From assembly GCF_900541605.1 (NCBI RefSeq), contig NZ_UQKJ01000001.1, forward strand, positions 1 through 48,577: DNA of 48,577 nt. Reading direction: 5' to 3'. The notes under the pieces were generated by a model. It worked only from the letters and a program-made list of their open reading frames with translations, searched no databases and was not told where the DNA came from. The first letter of the stretch is position 1, and every line of letters starts with the position of its first letter. Source of the DNA: an uncultured Dialister sp. Its GTDB lineage: Bacteria > Bacillota > Negativicutes > Veillonellales > Dialisteraceae. Below are positions 1 to 7,537 of the stretch, piece by piece. The position numbers were made by a program, and so were the translations under genes.

Positions 1-24
1 ATCTGTGAAAGTCTGCTGTTTCAT
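1..24 (-). CDS. 5' end of an unidentified gene cut by the left window edge
   Basis: On the minus strand an ATG at position 24 opens a frame reading MKQQTFTD before the window ends. A purine-rich AAAGGCGG lies about ten bases upstream, and a possible promoter (TCGTCA, 17-bp spacer, TAAAAT) lies further upstream near positions 70-100. Eight residues are too few to name the product. It lies downstream of bioY on the same strand but has its own possible promoter. Confidence 0.4.
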
Positions 25-105
25 AAGGGAATACCGCCTTTCATGACACTTTTTACCTTTTATCTCTATTTTACAGGAAAGAGTGTTTTCTGACGATATT
101 TTCTT

Positions 106-126
106 GATTAAATCAGCGTTTCCCTA
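106..126. repeat. Terminal fragment of the 165-bp MITE-like repeat
   Basis: The bases GATTAAATCAGCGTTTCCCTA match the right terminal inverted repeat of the elements at 7367-7531 and 29909-30073, including the final TA. The rest of the element is absent, so this is a remnant end. Confidence 0.55.
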
Positions 127-134
127 AATCACCA

Positions 135-704
135 TCAATGTTCTGTAGATGCGTAGTATCCTGCCTGGTTCAGGGACTGACGGATCCGGGTCCCCAGAAT
201 GACGCCAAGCACCACTTTGATCAGGTCAAAAGCTACGAAGGGGAATACGGTCAGAGTCAGTGCTGTCCAGAGAGGCATATCCTTGCCCAGTCCGAAATGG
301 AAATATCCAATGAACCATACAAGTCCCAGGAAATAGCAGCAGATGAGGCCCAGTACGGCGGAAGATACCTGCCGTAAGAAATGGCCCTTTTCAGCAAGCC
401 GGAACCCGGACACCCAGGCCATCACCACAAAGCCCAGATAATAGCCGCCAACAGGAGAAAGGAAAATGCCTGCTCCTGCTTTGCCCATGGTGAGAATCGG
501 AACCCCCATGAGCCCCAAAAGGAGCCACAGTCCTATGGAAATGGCTCCCCATTTCCGCCCCAGCACACCGCCGGCCAGGGCACAAACGAAACTCTGCAGA
601 GTAATCGGCACCGGTCCAATGGGGAACGTGAACTGGGATAAAATCGCCATAATTCCCGCAAATATGGCGGCACTGATCATGTTATGCATTTTTTCTTTTT
701 CCAT
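135..704 (-). CDS. bioY: BioY family biotin transporter (S component)
   Basis: This 189-residue, very hydrophobic protein has about six membrane segments and the BioY pattern: the N-terminal FPIGPVPITLQSF stretch, then LAGGVLGRKWG, then GGYYLGFV. BioY is the substrate-binding membrane component that captures biotin, alone or with an energy-coupling factor ATPase module. No ECF ATPase genes are in the window. The ATG at 704 follows AGAGGA with good spacing. The gene lies 158 bp downstream of birA on the same strand, so the biotin sensor and the uptake protein are probably co-transcribed. Length and motifs fit the family well. Confidence 0.93.
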   Translation of the reverse strand: MEKEKMHNMISAAIFAGIMAILSQFTFPIGPVPITLQSFVCALAGGVLGRKWGAISIGLWLLLGLMGVPILTMGKAGAGIFLSPVGGYYLGFVVMAWVSGFRLAEKGHFLRQVSSAVLGLICCYFLGLVWFIGYFHFGLGKDMPLWTALTLTVFPFVAFDLIKVVLGVILGTRIRQSLNQAGYYASTEH

Positions 705-862
705 AGGAATCCTCTTCTCCTTTTTCGGCTGACCGTCCGTGACTCAGACATGAAGAGTGAAATGCCCGGAACGGCTGCTGCTCACAATGTTCCCGGACTC
801 TGAAAACCGGGACCTCCTTCTATCCGGCACCTGCCAGGTGCCACAATCTCACCACTGCACCA

Positions 863-1852
863 TCAGCGCTTTGGTATCGGTGCATCAACGGGGCGAATCG
901 ATACATCTCCTGCCAGTACACGGGTTACTGCTTTACCCGTATCCACCAGAAGGCATCCATCCTTATCAATGCCAATAGCCTTGCCCGTATAGCTGTCATC
1001 ACCGAAAATAACACGTACATCCTGACCGATGGTGACGGAGAGGGATTTCCAGTCTTCCAGAACCTTATCGAACCCCTCTTCCTGGGCCACTTTATATTCC
1101 TTTTCCAGTTCCCACAGAACCGCAGCCAGCAGGTCTTTCCGGGATACATCGATACCTTCATTCAGGAAAGAAGTCGCCGTTTCCCGTGCTTCTTCGGGGA
1201 AATCATTTTTCTTCATACCCGTATTGATACCAATGCCGATAATAATATAGTCAATCTTTTCCATGGAAGCAGACATTTCTGTAAGAATGCCCACCATTTT
1301 CTTTCCATGGTAGAGAATATCATTGGGCCACTTGATACCGGCATCCTTAAGTCCCATGCGGCGGATGCCCCGGCATACGCCGATGGCTGCCAGCAGTGTA
1401 CATTTCGCTGCTTCCATGGGGAAGAACTTCGGACGAAGGATCAGGGAGAACCAGATACCCTTGGCAAAGGGACAGTTGAACTTCCTCGTCAGCCGGCCAT
1501 GGCCATTTGTCTGTTCCTCGGCAATGACAATGGTCCCTTCTTCCGCCCCTTTTCTGGCGATTTCTTTGGCCTCATCGTTGGTGGAGGAAGTCGTTTCCAG
1601 ATATACCACATGGCGGCCAAAGGTCTCCGTATGGAGGGCGCTTTCAATTTCCAAAGGGGTCAAAAGATTGGGCGCATAAATGAGCCGGTACCCTTTCCGG
1701 GTACTGGATTCAAAAATATAGCCCCGCTCTTTCAATACGTTAATATGTTTCCAGATAGCCGTCCGGGAAACATGGAGGTCTTTGGAAATCTGCTGTCCGG
1801 AAACAAATTGTCCATTGGCCTTTCTGAAATACTCCAGAATCTCGTTCCTCAT
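863..1852 (-). CDS. birA: Bifunctional biotin-protein ligase / biotin operon repressor
   Basis: The 329-residue protein has an N-terminal winged-helix domain (about residues 1-65, with SGQQISKDLHVSRTAIWKHI), a central ligase domain and a small C-terminal SH3-like domain. In the ligase domain the biotin/AMP loop reads GHGRLTRKF, where the usual motif is GRGRxGR, and the KWPND segment is present. It activates biotin with ATP and attaches it to carrier-protein lysines. The HTH implies that it also represses biotin genes. The start at 1852 is preferred because GGAGG lies six bases upstream; an in-frame start at 1885 lacks a site. bioY follows downstream. Confidence 0.93.
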   Translation of the reverse strand: MRNEILEYFRKANGQFVSGQQISKDLHVSRTAIWKHINVLKERGYIFESSTRKGYRLIYAPNLLTPLEIESALHTETFGRHVVYLETTSSTNDEAKEIARKGAEEGTIVIAEEQTNGHGRLTRKFNCPFAKGIWFSLILRPKFFPMEAAKCTLLAAIGVCRGIRRMGLKDAGIKWPNDILYHGKKMVGILTEMSASMEKIDYIIIGIGINTGMKKNDFPEEARETATSFLNEGIDVSRKDLLAAVLWELEKEYKVAQEEGFDKVLEDWKSLSVTIGQDVRVIFGDDSYTGKAIGIDKDGCLLVDTGKAVTRVLAGDVSIRPVDAPIPKR

Positions 1853-1930
1853 AAAACGCCTCCTATTAGAATGGATGATGTCCAAAAGGCATGGAGAAAT
1901 TTCTTTTCTCTGCCTGTACTATTTTCTCTA

Positions 1931-1959
1931 ATTATAGTCAGTTGTAAACCATTAGTCAA
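1931..1959 (-). promoter_or_regulatory. birA promoter with an internal imperfect dyad
   Basis: The minus strand has TTGACT at 1954-1959, a 17-bp spacer, and TATAAT at 1931-1936, about 80 bp before the birA start. The spacer contains GGTTTACAA, which equals one half-site of the known BirA operator (TTGTAAACC...GGTTTACAA). No convincing second half-site is visible at the usual distance. GTTG/CAAC arms bracket the region. BirA autoregulation is possible but not shown. Confidence 0.75.
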
Positions 1960-2107
1960 CCTGATTTATCATATGTATTGACATTATTTTTAAGGAGAAT
2001 AATCCTCACAGGAAGGATGGCGGCAGCGCAGAATACCAGGAAGTGCCGCCTTTGGGTGCCGGGCCGAAGATGGGATTCTGATGACTCTGTTCCTCCCAAC
2101 GTGCAAT

Positions 2108-2156
2108 TGACTCTGCAGAAAGCTCCCTTTTCTAAAGGGAGCTTTCTGCAGAGTCA
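2108..2156. repeat. Perfect 23-bp inverted repeat with 3-nt loop
   Basis: Bases 2108-2130 are exactly complementary to 2134-2156. There is no T-run on either side, so it is not a standard terminator. Its right arm runs directly into a MITE fragment (2147-2211), so it may be a rearranged element end. Confidence 0.9.
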
Positions 2157-2211
2157 GACTTCATAAGGATTTTTATGCACTGCTTCGTCATAACTCTCCT
2201 TAAATATCCCG
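2147..2211. repeat. Partial MITE-like repeat (inverted orientation)
   Basis: The segment containing GCAGAGTCAGACTTCATAAG and continuing to CATAACTCTCCTTAAAT matches the reverse complement of the right half of the element at 29909-30073. The terminal TAGGGAAGC end is missing. The rest of the gap between birA and hslU holds a diverged intergenic repeat (about 2237-2345) and the hslU terminator. Confidence 0.75.
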
Positions 2212-2359
2212 CCACACGACAACAGCTGCGAAGCGGCTCATTCCCGGTAAGCTGTAAGCGGATAGCTGTAATCCCTTTCCCATTGGAGCTTGATATCATT
2301 TGCTCAAAAGGCCTGCCCAACGCAAGGCTCCCTATGTTCACATATTCTTCAGCCTCATC

Positions 2360-2392
2360 AAAAATCCCCGGAGATGGTTTCCATCTCCGGGG
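2360..2392 (-). terminator. Intrinsic terminator of the hslVU operon
   Basis: A 12-bp perfect stem (2366-2377 with 2381-2392, CCCCGGAGATGG arm) and a 3-nt loop are followed on the minus strand by ATTTTT. It begins 9 bp after the hslU stop codon. Confidence 0.92.
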
Positions 2393-2400
2393 ACTGCCTG

Positions 2401-3756
2401 TCACAGGATATAGTTTGAAATATCAATATTTTCCGTAATCTGGCCCAGCTTTTCCTTGACATAGGTACTGTCAATGGTGACATCCTTATTTTCAAGGTCC
2501 GGTGCTTCAAAGGACAGATCCTCCAGCACCCGTTCCAGAATGGTATAGAGCCGGCGGGCTCCGATATCTTCCGTCTCCGAATTGACCCGGGATGCGATTT
2601 CTGCAATCGTATCCAGCGCATCTTCCCGGAAAGTCACCTTGACTCCTTCCGTTTCCAGAAGTGCCGTGTACTGACGGATCAGTGCCTGCCTCGGTTCTGT
2701 CAGAATCCGGCGCAGGTCCTCCTTCGTAAGGCTCGAAAGTTCCACGCGGATAGGGAAACGGCCCTGCAGTTCCGGAATAAGATCACTGGGTTTGGAAACA
2801 TGGAATGCTCCGGCAGCCATGAAAAGAATGTGGTCTGTCTTCACCTGGCCATACTTTGTCTTCACCGTGGCCCCTTCCACAATGGGAAGGATATCCCGCT
2901 GCACTCCCTCCCGGGATACATCGGGGCCGCCGGAAGAACCGTGGCGGCCAGCGATTTTATCGATTTCATCAATGAAAATGATGCCCCGTTCCTCGGCGTA
3001 ATGGATGGCCCGATCCTTCACTACTTCCATGTCCACCATTTCGTCTGCCGCCTCTTCGGCCAGAATCTTCTTTGCATCACGGACGGTCACTTTTTTCTTT
3101 TTCATCTTTTTCGGCATCATGCTGGTGATCATGATGGAAATCTGGTTGGCCTGTTCATTATCAGACTGGGGAGCGCTGCCTCGGTCCTCCACTTCGATTT
3201 CAATCTGCCGGTCATCGAGCTCTCCGCTCCGGATCCTTTCCAGCAGGTCCTTCCGCCGTTCCTTTTCTCCCTCATTCTGGGGGGCTTCCTGTTTCTTCTC
3301 ACCGAAAATGATATCCATGGGGCTCCGGGTTTCCGGCTTCTTCGATGGCCACATGGCTTCTCCGATGCGGCGCACTGCCTCTTCCTCCGCATCCCGGCCA
3401 TGGCGGGATGATTCTTCCTTTTTCACCAGCCGTACCGCTTCTTCCACCAGATCCCGCACCATGGACTCCACATCCCGGCCTACATACCCTACTTCTGTGT
3501 ACTTGGTCGCTTCTACCTTCACGAAGGGAGCATGGGTAAGAGACGCAATACGTCGGGCAATTTCTGTCTTGCCTACGCCCGTAGGACCGATAAGGAGAAT
3601 ATTTTTCGGGCTGATTTCTTTTGCAATTTCCGGGGCAAGACGACTCGCCCGCCAGCGGTTCCGAAGGGCTACAGCCACAGAACGTTTCGCTTCTTTCTGG
3701 CCTACGATATACTGGTCCAGATACTCTACAATTTTACGAGGTGTCAGTTCTTCCAT
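2401..3756 (-). CDS. hslU: HslU, ATPase subunit of the HslUV protease
   Basis: The 451-residue AAA+ unfoldase has Walker A GPTGVGKT (57-64), a variable I-domain (about 110-240, charged), Walker B IIFIDEID, and the C-terminal tail ending ISNYIL that docks into HslV. It unfolds cytoplasmic substrates and feeds them to the HslV chamber. The YIVGQKEAKRSVAVALRNRWRR-like N-terminus is diagnostic of the family. Its ATG shares one base with the hslV stop (TGATG), so the two are translationally coupled. A strong terminator follows. Confidence 0.97.
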   Translation of the reverse strand: MEELTPRKIVEYLDQYIVGQKEAKRSVAVALRNRWRASRLAPEIAKEISPKNILLIGPTGVGKTEIARRIASLTHAPFVKVEATKYTEVGYVGRDVESMVRDLVEEAVRLVKKEESSRHGRDAEEEAVRRIGEAMWPSKKPETRSPMDIIFGEKKQEAPQNEGEKERRKDLLERIRSGELDDRQIEIEVEDRGSAPQSDNEQANQISIMITSMMPKKMKKKKVTVRDAKKILAEEAADEMVDMEVVKDRAIHYAEERGIIFIDEIDKIAGRHGSSGGPDVSREGVQRDILPIVEGATVKTKYGQVKTDHILFMAAGAFHVSKPSDLIPELQGRFPIRVELSSLTKEDLRRILTEPRQALIRQYTALLETEGVKVTFREDALDTIAEIASRVNSETEDIGARRLYTILERVLEDLSFEAPDLENKDVTIDSTYVKEKLGQITENIDISNYIL

Positions 3757-4286
3757 CAGATTTCCTCCACTATTACATTATGGTTCGTATAAACGCAGAT
3801 GTCCGCTGCAATATGGAGCGATTTTTCTGCAATTTCCCGGGCGGAGAGATTCGTGGACTGGGCAAGAGCACGGGCGGCTGCCAGAGCATAGTTGCCGCCG
3901 CTTCCAATGGCCAGGATGCCATCATCAGGTTCTATGACTTCCCCGCTGCCGGATACAAGGAAAAGATGCTCCCCATCGGTAAGAATGAGCAGGGCCTCCA
4001 GCTTCTGCAGCACCCGGTCACTGCGCCAGTCCTTGGCAAATTCCACCGCTGCCCGGACAAGGTTGCCATTGCAGTCACGGAGTTTGGATTCAAATTTATC
4101 AAAAAGAGAAAAGGCATCGGCCACGGAACCTGCAAACCCTGCAATGATTTTCCCGTGGTAAAGCCTGCGTACCTTGCGGGCTGTATTCTTCATGATCACC
4201 GCATTGCCCATGGTTACCTGCCCATCGCCGGCCATGGCCGTATGGCCGTCTTTCTTGACCGCCAGTATCGTTGTTGCTGTAAACAT
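3756..4286 (-). CDS. hslV: HslV, threonine peptidase subunit of the HslUV protease
   Basis: This is a 176-residue proteasome-like peptidase. The start at 4286 follows GGAGG closely; an in-frame start at 4301 has no site. From 4286 the protein begins MFTA before the conserved TTILAVKKDGHTAMAGDGQVT block. The first Thr of TTI aligns with the catalytic N-terminal Thr, which implies removal of a four-residue propeptide as in Bacillus CodW, rather than only Met as in E. coli. GDGQVT and the GSGGNYALAAARAL segment are typical. It assembles as a double hexamer capped by HslU. Confidence 0.96.
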   Translation of the reverse strand: MFTATTILAVKKDGHTAMAGDGQVTMGNAVIMKNTARKVRRLYHGKIIAGFAGSVADAFSLFDKFESKLRDCNGNLVRAAVEFAKDWRSDRVLQKLEALLILTDGEHLFLVSGSGEVIEPDDGILAIGSGGNYALAAARALAQSTNLSAREIAEKSLHIAADICVYTNHNVIVEEI

Positions 4287-4362
4287 AGTACCTCCTGTCA
4301 TATAACCACAAAGTTTCTATAGGTCACTGCCAAAGGGCAGCATAATTGTCATACCTCTATCT

Positions 4363-4368
4363 ATTATA
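4363..4368 (-). promoter_or_regulatory. Probable -10 element of the hslVU promoter
   Basis: A TATAAT lies on the minus strand about 77 bp before the hslV start. No good -35 hexamer is seen at 16-18 bp. The rest of the gap between hslV and the thioesterase (4302-4652) holds a diverged intergenic repeat around 4440-4545 and no gene I can support. Confidence 0.45.
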
Positions 4369-4439
4369 CGTTAGGTCGGTAGAAAATGACAGAAGGGAAG
4401 ACGGCCGGGGCCGGGCGCCTTCCGGCAGAAAGACATGCT

Positions 4440-4545
4440 AACAGATAGAACTTAGAGCCTCTAGCCTTGAACACTGATAGGAATAGACTCTCCGGGCAAA
4501 TGAGATTAAGCGGGATAAGCTTACAGCTTACCGGGGATTCACCGG
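4440..4545 (-). repeat. Diverged intergenic repeat, inverted relative to 2237-2345
   Basis: The minus strand contains CCCGGTAAGCTGTAAGC, identical to plus-strand 2242-2258, followed in both places by CTCATTTGC or ATCATTTGC and then an AAGGCT stretch. The two copies flank hslVU in inverted orientation. Similarity outside these blocks is low. Confidence 0.4.
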
Positions 4546-4652
4546 ATATCGTATAGTTGGCTTTCAGGAGAACTGGCGGCCCTCCCATCTTGCAATCCCC
4601 TCCCCTGTCGAGTAAGATAGATAGGATAAATCATAAGAAGGATGGGACCATT

Positions 4653-5120
4653 ATGGCAGACGAAGTTATCCAGATTACAGACCCGGAAAAGATCCGGCAG
4701 CATATACGGGATATTTACAGCAAGAACCATTTCATGGCTGATTATTTCCATATCCACATTGATGAAATCCACTGCGGCAGCGTGACGGTAAGCCTGAAAA
4801 CAGACCCCGCCAAACACAATAACCACACCGGCCGCCTCCATGGCGGTGTCCTGGTAGCCCTGGCGGACTCCGTAACCGGCGTTACCAGTGCCTCCGTAGG
4901 TGCGTCGGTGGTCACTGTATCCATGACCATGAATTTCATCCGCAATGCGAAGTCCGGAGAAACAATTCGTGTCACCAGCCATATCACCCACCGGGGGCGG
5001 AAGACCATCGTTATCGAAGCCAATATGTACGATGAAGAAAACCATCTCATGGCCAATATCCTGGCTACCATGATGATAATGAAGCCTTTCCCGGAAATCC
5101 CGGAACATTGGGAAGGGTGA
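4653..5120 (+). CDS. PaaI-like hotdog-fold thioesterase
   Basis: The 155-residue protein has the hotdog thioesterase block HxGRLHGGVLVALADSVTGV (about residues 53-75), in which Asp/Glu near the central helix and the HGG loop are catalytic in PaaI/YbgC-like enzymes. It ends with a beta-strand region containing SMTMNFIRNAKSGE. Such enzymes hydrolyse acyl-CoA or aryl-CoA thioesters; the substrate cannot be read from the sequence. I chose the ATG at 4653 (MADEVIQI) because a GAAGGA site precedes it and homology starts there; an upstream in-frame ATG at 4557 adds 32 atypical residues. It is a single gene, convergent with metY across a shared terminator. Confidence 0.85.
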   Translation: MADEVIQITDPEKIRQHIRDIYSKNHFMADYFHIHIDEIHCGSVTVSLKTDPAKHNNHTGRLHGGVLVALADSVTGVTSASVGASVVTVSMTMNFIRNAKSGETIRVTSHITHRGRKTIVIEANMYDEENHLMANILATMMIMKPFPEIPEHWEG

Positions 5121-5224
5121 GAATGGTGTGAAGAGAATTGAGGCCAGACGGCTTCATAAGGCGGAGCTTCCATATATTATATTGTCGTCCATTTCATTCT
5201 TTCGCACGACACTCATCCACGAAT

Positions 5225-5266
5225 AAAAAACACCTGAAACGGTTAACCCGTTCCGGGTGTTTTTTA
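5225..5266. terminator. Bidirectional terminator between thioesterase and metY
   Basis: An A-run, a 12-bp stem (one wobble, one mismatch) around a TTAA-type loop, and a T-run make this usable from both sides. It lies between the two convergent genes. Confidence 0.85.
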
Positions 5267-5312
5267 TTTGTGGTGCCATCCCCGTGAGGAGTACAGCCCT
5301 TATGAAGGATCA

Positions 5313-6599
5313 TCAGATCTTAGCCAGCGCCTGTTCTACGTCTTCCAGAAGGTCGTCAATATTTTCAATACCTACGGAGATACGGACGGTGCCTGGGGTA
5401 ATGCCGGCAGCTCTCTGGGCCGCTTCATCCAGCTGCTGGTGGGTGGTAGATGCCGGATGGACAACCAGGGACTTGGAATCCCCTACGTTGGCCAGGTCCG
5501 AGAAAATGTCCAGGCTGTCGATGAACTTACGGGCTGCCTGGAAGCCGTCTTTCAGTTCAATGGAGAAAATAGAGCCGGCCCCTTTAGGCAGGTATTTCTG
5601 CTGGAGTTTGTGGTACGGCGAAGATTCGAGGCCCGGGTAATTGACCTTGGCTACTTTCGGGTGCTGTTCCAGGAATTCTGCCAGTTTCTGGGCATTGGAT
5701 ACATGCCGTTCTACGCGGAGAGAAAGGGTTTCCAGACCCTGGATAAAGAACCATGCGGAAATCGGGGAAATAGCGGCGCCCGTATCCCGGAGAACTTTGG
5801 CACGAATACGGGTGACAAAGCCGGCACCCGGTACATCTTTGGCAAAATTGATACCATGGTAGGAAGCATCTGGATTGGCAAAATGGGGATACCGCTTTGG
5901 CTGGTTCCAGTCGAACTGTCCATTTTCAATAATAGCGCCGCCCAGAGTCGTCCCATGGCCGCCGATGAATTTCGTAGTGGAATGAATGACAACATCCAGT
6001 CCGTGTTCCAATGGGCGGAAGAGGTAGGGGGTCGCGAACGTATTATCAATAAGTACCGGCAGGTGATGGGCGTGGGCAATGTCGCGGATGGTATCGAAGT
6101 CCGGAATATTGATGGCCGGGTTGCCCAGGGTTTCGATATAAACGGCCTTTGTCTTTTCGGTAATGGCCGCTTCGATTTCTTCCGGATGGTCCGGGTTTAC
6201 GAAGCGGGTATGGATACCGAGCTGTGGCAGGGTGTCGGTGAAGAGTTCATAGGTGCCGCCGTAAAGAGTGGAAGTGGAAACAATTTCATCGCCGGCGCCG
6301 GCAATGTTCAGGATAGAATAGGTCACTGCCGCCGCACCGCTGGCTACAGCAAGACCTGCAGTGCCTCCTTCCAGAGCAGCCAGCCGCTTTTCCAGGACAT
6401 CCTGGGTAGGATTTGTGAGGCGGCCGTAGATGAATCCCGGTTTCCGAAGAGCAAAGAGATCTTCCCCCTCCTGGGCATCATGGAATACGTAGGATGTGGT
6501 CTGGTAAATCGGAACAGCCCTGGCTCCTGTGGTGGGATCCGGTACCTGTCCTGCATGCTGCTGAAGTGTTTCAAAACGATATTTCTTTGTGTCTGCCAT
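5313..6599 (-). CDS. metY: O-acetylhomoserine/O-acetylserine sulfhydrylase, PLP enzyme
   Basis: The 428-residue Cys/Met-metabolism PLP enzyme has YGRLTNPTQ (58-66), the ASGAAA phosphate-binding block (87-92), DNTFATPYLFRP and the PLP lysine K210 in HSTTKFIGGHG. Its length and the extra internal segment (NWNQPKRYPHFANPDASYHG region) match MetY rather than cystathionine gamma-synthase. It makes homocysteine from O-acetylhomoserine and sulfide; some members also make cysteine from O-acetylserine. The upstream T-box leader reads best as cysteine-specific, which hints at a role in cysteine or sulfide assimilation. AGGAGG-like bases precede the ATG. Confidence 0.93.
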   Translation of the reverse strand: MADTKKYRFETLQQHAGQVPDPTTGARAVPIYQTTSYVFHDAQEGEDLFALRKPGFIYGRLTNPTQDVLEKRLAALEGGTAGLAVASGAAAVTYSILNIAGAGDEIVSTSTLYGGTYELFTDTLPQLGIHTRFVNPDHPEEIEAAITEKTKAVYIETLGNPAINIPDFDTIRDIAHAHHLPVLIDNTFATPYLFRPLEHGLDVVIHSTTKFIGGHGTTLGGAIIENGQFDWNQPKRYPHFANPDASYHGINFAKDVPGAGFVTRIRAKVLRDTGAAISPISAWFFIQGLETLSLRVERHVSNAQKLAEFLEQHPKVAKVNYPGLESSPYHKLQQKYLPKGAGSIFSIELKDGFQAARKFIDSLDIFSDLANVGDSKSLVVHPASTTHQQLDEAAQRAAGITPGTVRISVGIENIDDLLEDVEQALAKI

Positions 6600-6631
6600 A
6601 ATTGATTCCTCCCATGGTTATAAATTGAATA

Positions 6632-6700
6632 TTATCTGTTTTCTGCCTGTTTTTCACTGTTTGAACCAATCATGGCCCGACATCGGAAACCCACTGTCAT
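6632..6700 (-). CDS. Possible 22-residue leader peptide before metY
   Basis: An ATG at 6700, preceded by a strong AGGAGGAGCAGGAT site, opens a 22-codon frame (MTVGFRCRAMIGSNSEKQAE plus two residues) ending 32 bp before metY. It carries one Cys. I do not recognise it. It could be a short regulatory or coupling peptide, or a chance frame behind a good ribosome site. It lies inside the T-box transcript, downstream of the terminator. Confidence 0.4.
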   Translation of the reverse strand: MTVGFRCRAMIGSNSEKQAENR

Positions 6701-6814
6701 ATCCTGCTCCTCCTCTTTCTTAAGGTCATTATCGCCAGGCCAGGGCCAGGCTGTTTCAAGGCATGTTTCTATGCCCCTGCGCTGTAACGGGCGTCTCCCG
6801 GATATCACACACTT

Positions 6815-6922
6815 TTATTTTCCGTAAAACTGATGGAATGCCGGAGAAGAAACTCCGATAAAGAGAAGGCAGCTGTAAAGGCCCCATCTTACGGTATCCA
6901 TCATTTCTGCCAGTTTCTTCAT
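6815..6922 (-). CDS. Possible 35-residue small membrane protein in the T-box transcript
   Basis: An ATG at 6922, ten bases after GGAGG, starts MKKLAEMMDTVRWGLYSCLL and continues through a hydrophobic stretch to FYGK. A charged amphipathic start followed by about 18 mostly apolar residues suggests a single membrane segment. It is the first frame after the T-box terminator, so its expression would follow antitermination together with metY. An overlapping start 9 bases upstream in another frame gives a longer but less protein-like product. The family is unknown to me. Confidence 0.45.
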   Translation of the reverse strand: MKKLAEMMDTVRWGLYSCLLFIGVSSPAFHQFYGK

Positions 6923-6940
6923 CCTGTTTCATCCTCCCGG

Positions 6941-7204
6941 AAAATAAAAAAACTCCCATCCTTTACCAGGACGAGAGACTCGTGTTTCCACCTAATATTC
7001 ATGCTCCTGTCACCAGAAGCACCTTATGGGGTACTTGATTACCGTATACCCTGACTCTGTATCGGGAGTTCCCGGGAAAGCCTACTCTTTTTCGGCCTTC
7101 CAAACTCAGAAATGCACTTCAGCGCCCTATCCATATCCGCTTTCACTATCCGGACTCGCTAGGCTGTTTTCAGGAACCTACTCTTTTCTTCCTTGTTTGA
7201 AGTT
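6941..7204 (-). promoter_or_regulatory. T-box leader (probably tRNA-Cys), with terminator, upstream of metY
   Basis: The minus-strand leader has the T-box proper AGGTGGAAACACG (6981-6993) and a stem I region with GCGAGTC...GGATAGTGAAAGC. It also has the GAGTAGGC...CCCGG stem III region and a terminator (9-bp stem, 6953-6961 with 6969-6977, then a T-run at 6941-6952). The candidate specifier is TGC in GTGCATTTCTGAG, aligned by its distance to TGAG. The T-box bulge is UGGA, which pairs with a tRNA whose discriminator base is U, as in tRNA-Cys; tRNA-Met would need UGGU. T-boxes read through when the cognate tRNA is uncharged. Confidence 0.88.
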
Positions 7205-7210
7205 GTGTTA

Positions 7211-7239
7211 AATGTATCATGGGATGGGAAAATTGTCAA
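7211..7239 (-). promoter_or_regulatory. Promoter of the T-box/metY transcript
   Basis: TTGACA at 7234-7239, a 17-bp spacer, and TACATT at 7211-7216 on the minus strand lie just upstream of the T-box leader. Confidence 0.85.
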
Positions 7240-7366
7240 GTGGTAAATAGTGAAGAGTGAGAAGCAAATGTAACCGAACACAAACAGGGAAGCCTCCAAT
7301 CTGATACAGAACCGCGGCCCTGCCGCACTTCCCCTTTGACCGGAAGCCATTCCCCCTGAGCTGCCC

Positions 7367-7531
7367 TAGGGAAGCACTGATTAAATCGTTGTTCGATTAT
7401 ACTCTTGTATTTTCATGCAATACAAGGAATAATCCGACCCGATTAGCGAGCTATTTAAGAAGGATTATGACGCAGTATTGCATGAAAATACATGTATAAT
7501 CGGACTCTGCGAATTAATCAGCGCTTCCCTA
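7367..7531. mobile_element. 165-bp MITE-like element, copy 1
   Basis: The ends are TAGGGAAGCACTGATTAA and TTAATCAGCGCTTCCCTA, inverted repeats with one mismatch and TA at both tips. Inside, TGTATTTTCATGCAATAC is repeated in exact inverse 70 bp away. It has no coding capacity. The TA tips and size fit a miniature element of the Tc1/mariner (IS630) type; that assignment is inference. It ends six bases from the trpF stop codon and may act as its transcript end. Confidence 0.85.
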
Positions 7532-7537
7532 GCCCCT

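Noticed and set aside
5268..6605. Long plus-strand frame (445 codons) opposite metY
   Set aside because: It is the antisense shadow of a PLP enzyme with all motifs on the minus strand; no homology or ribosome site on the plus strand.
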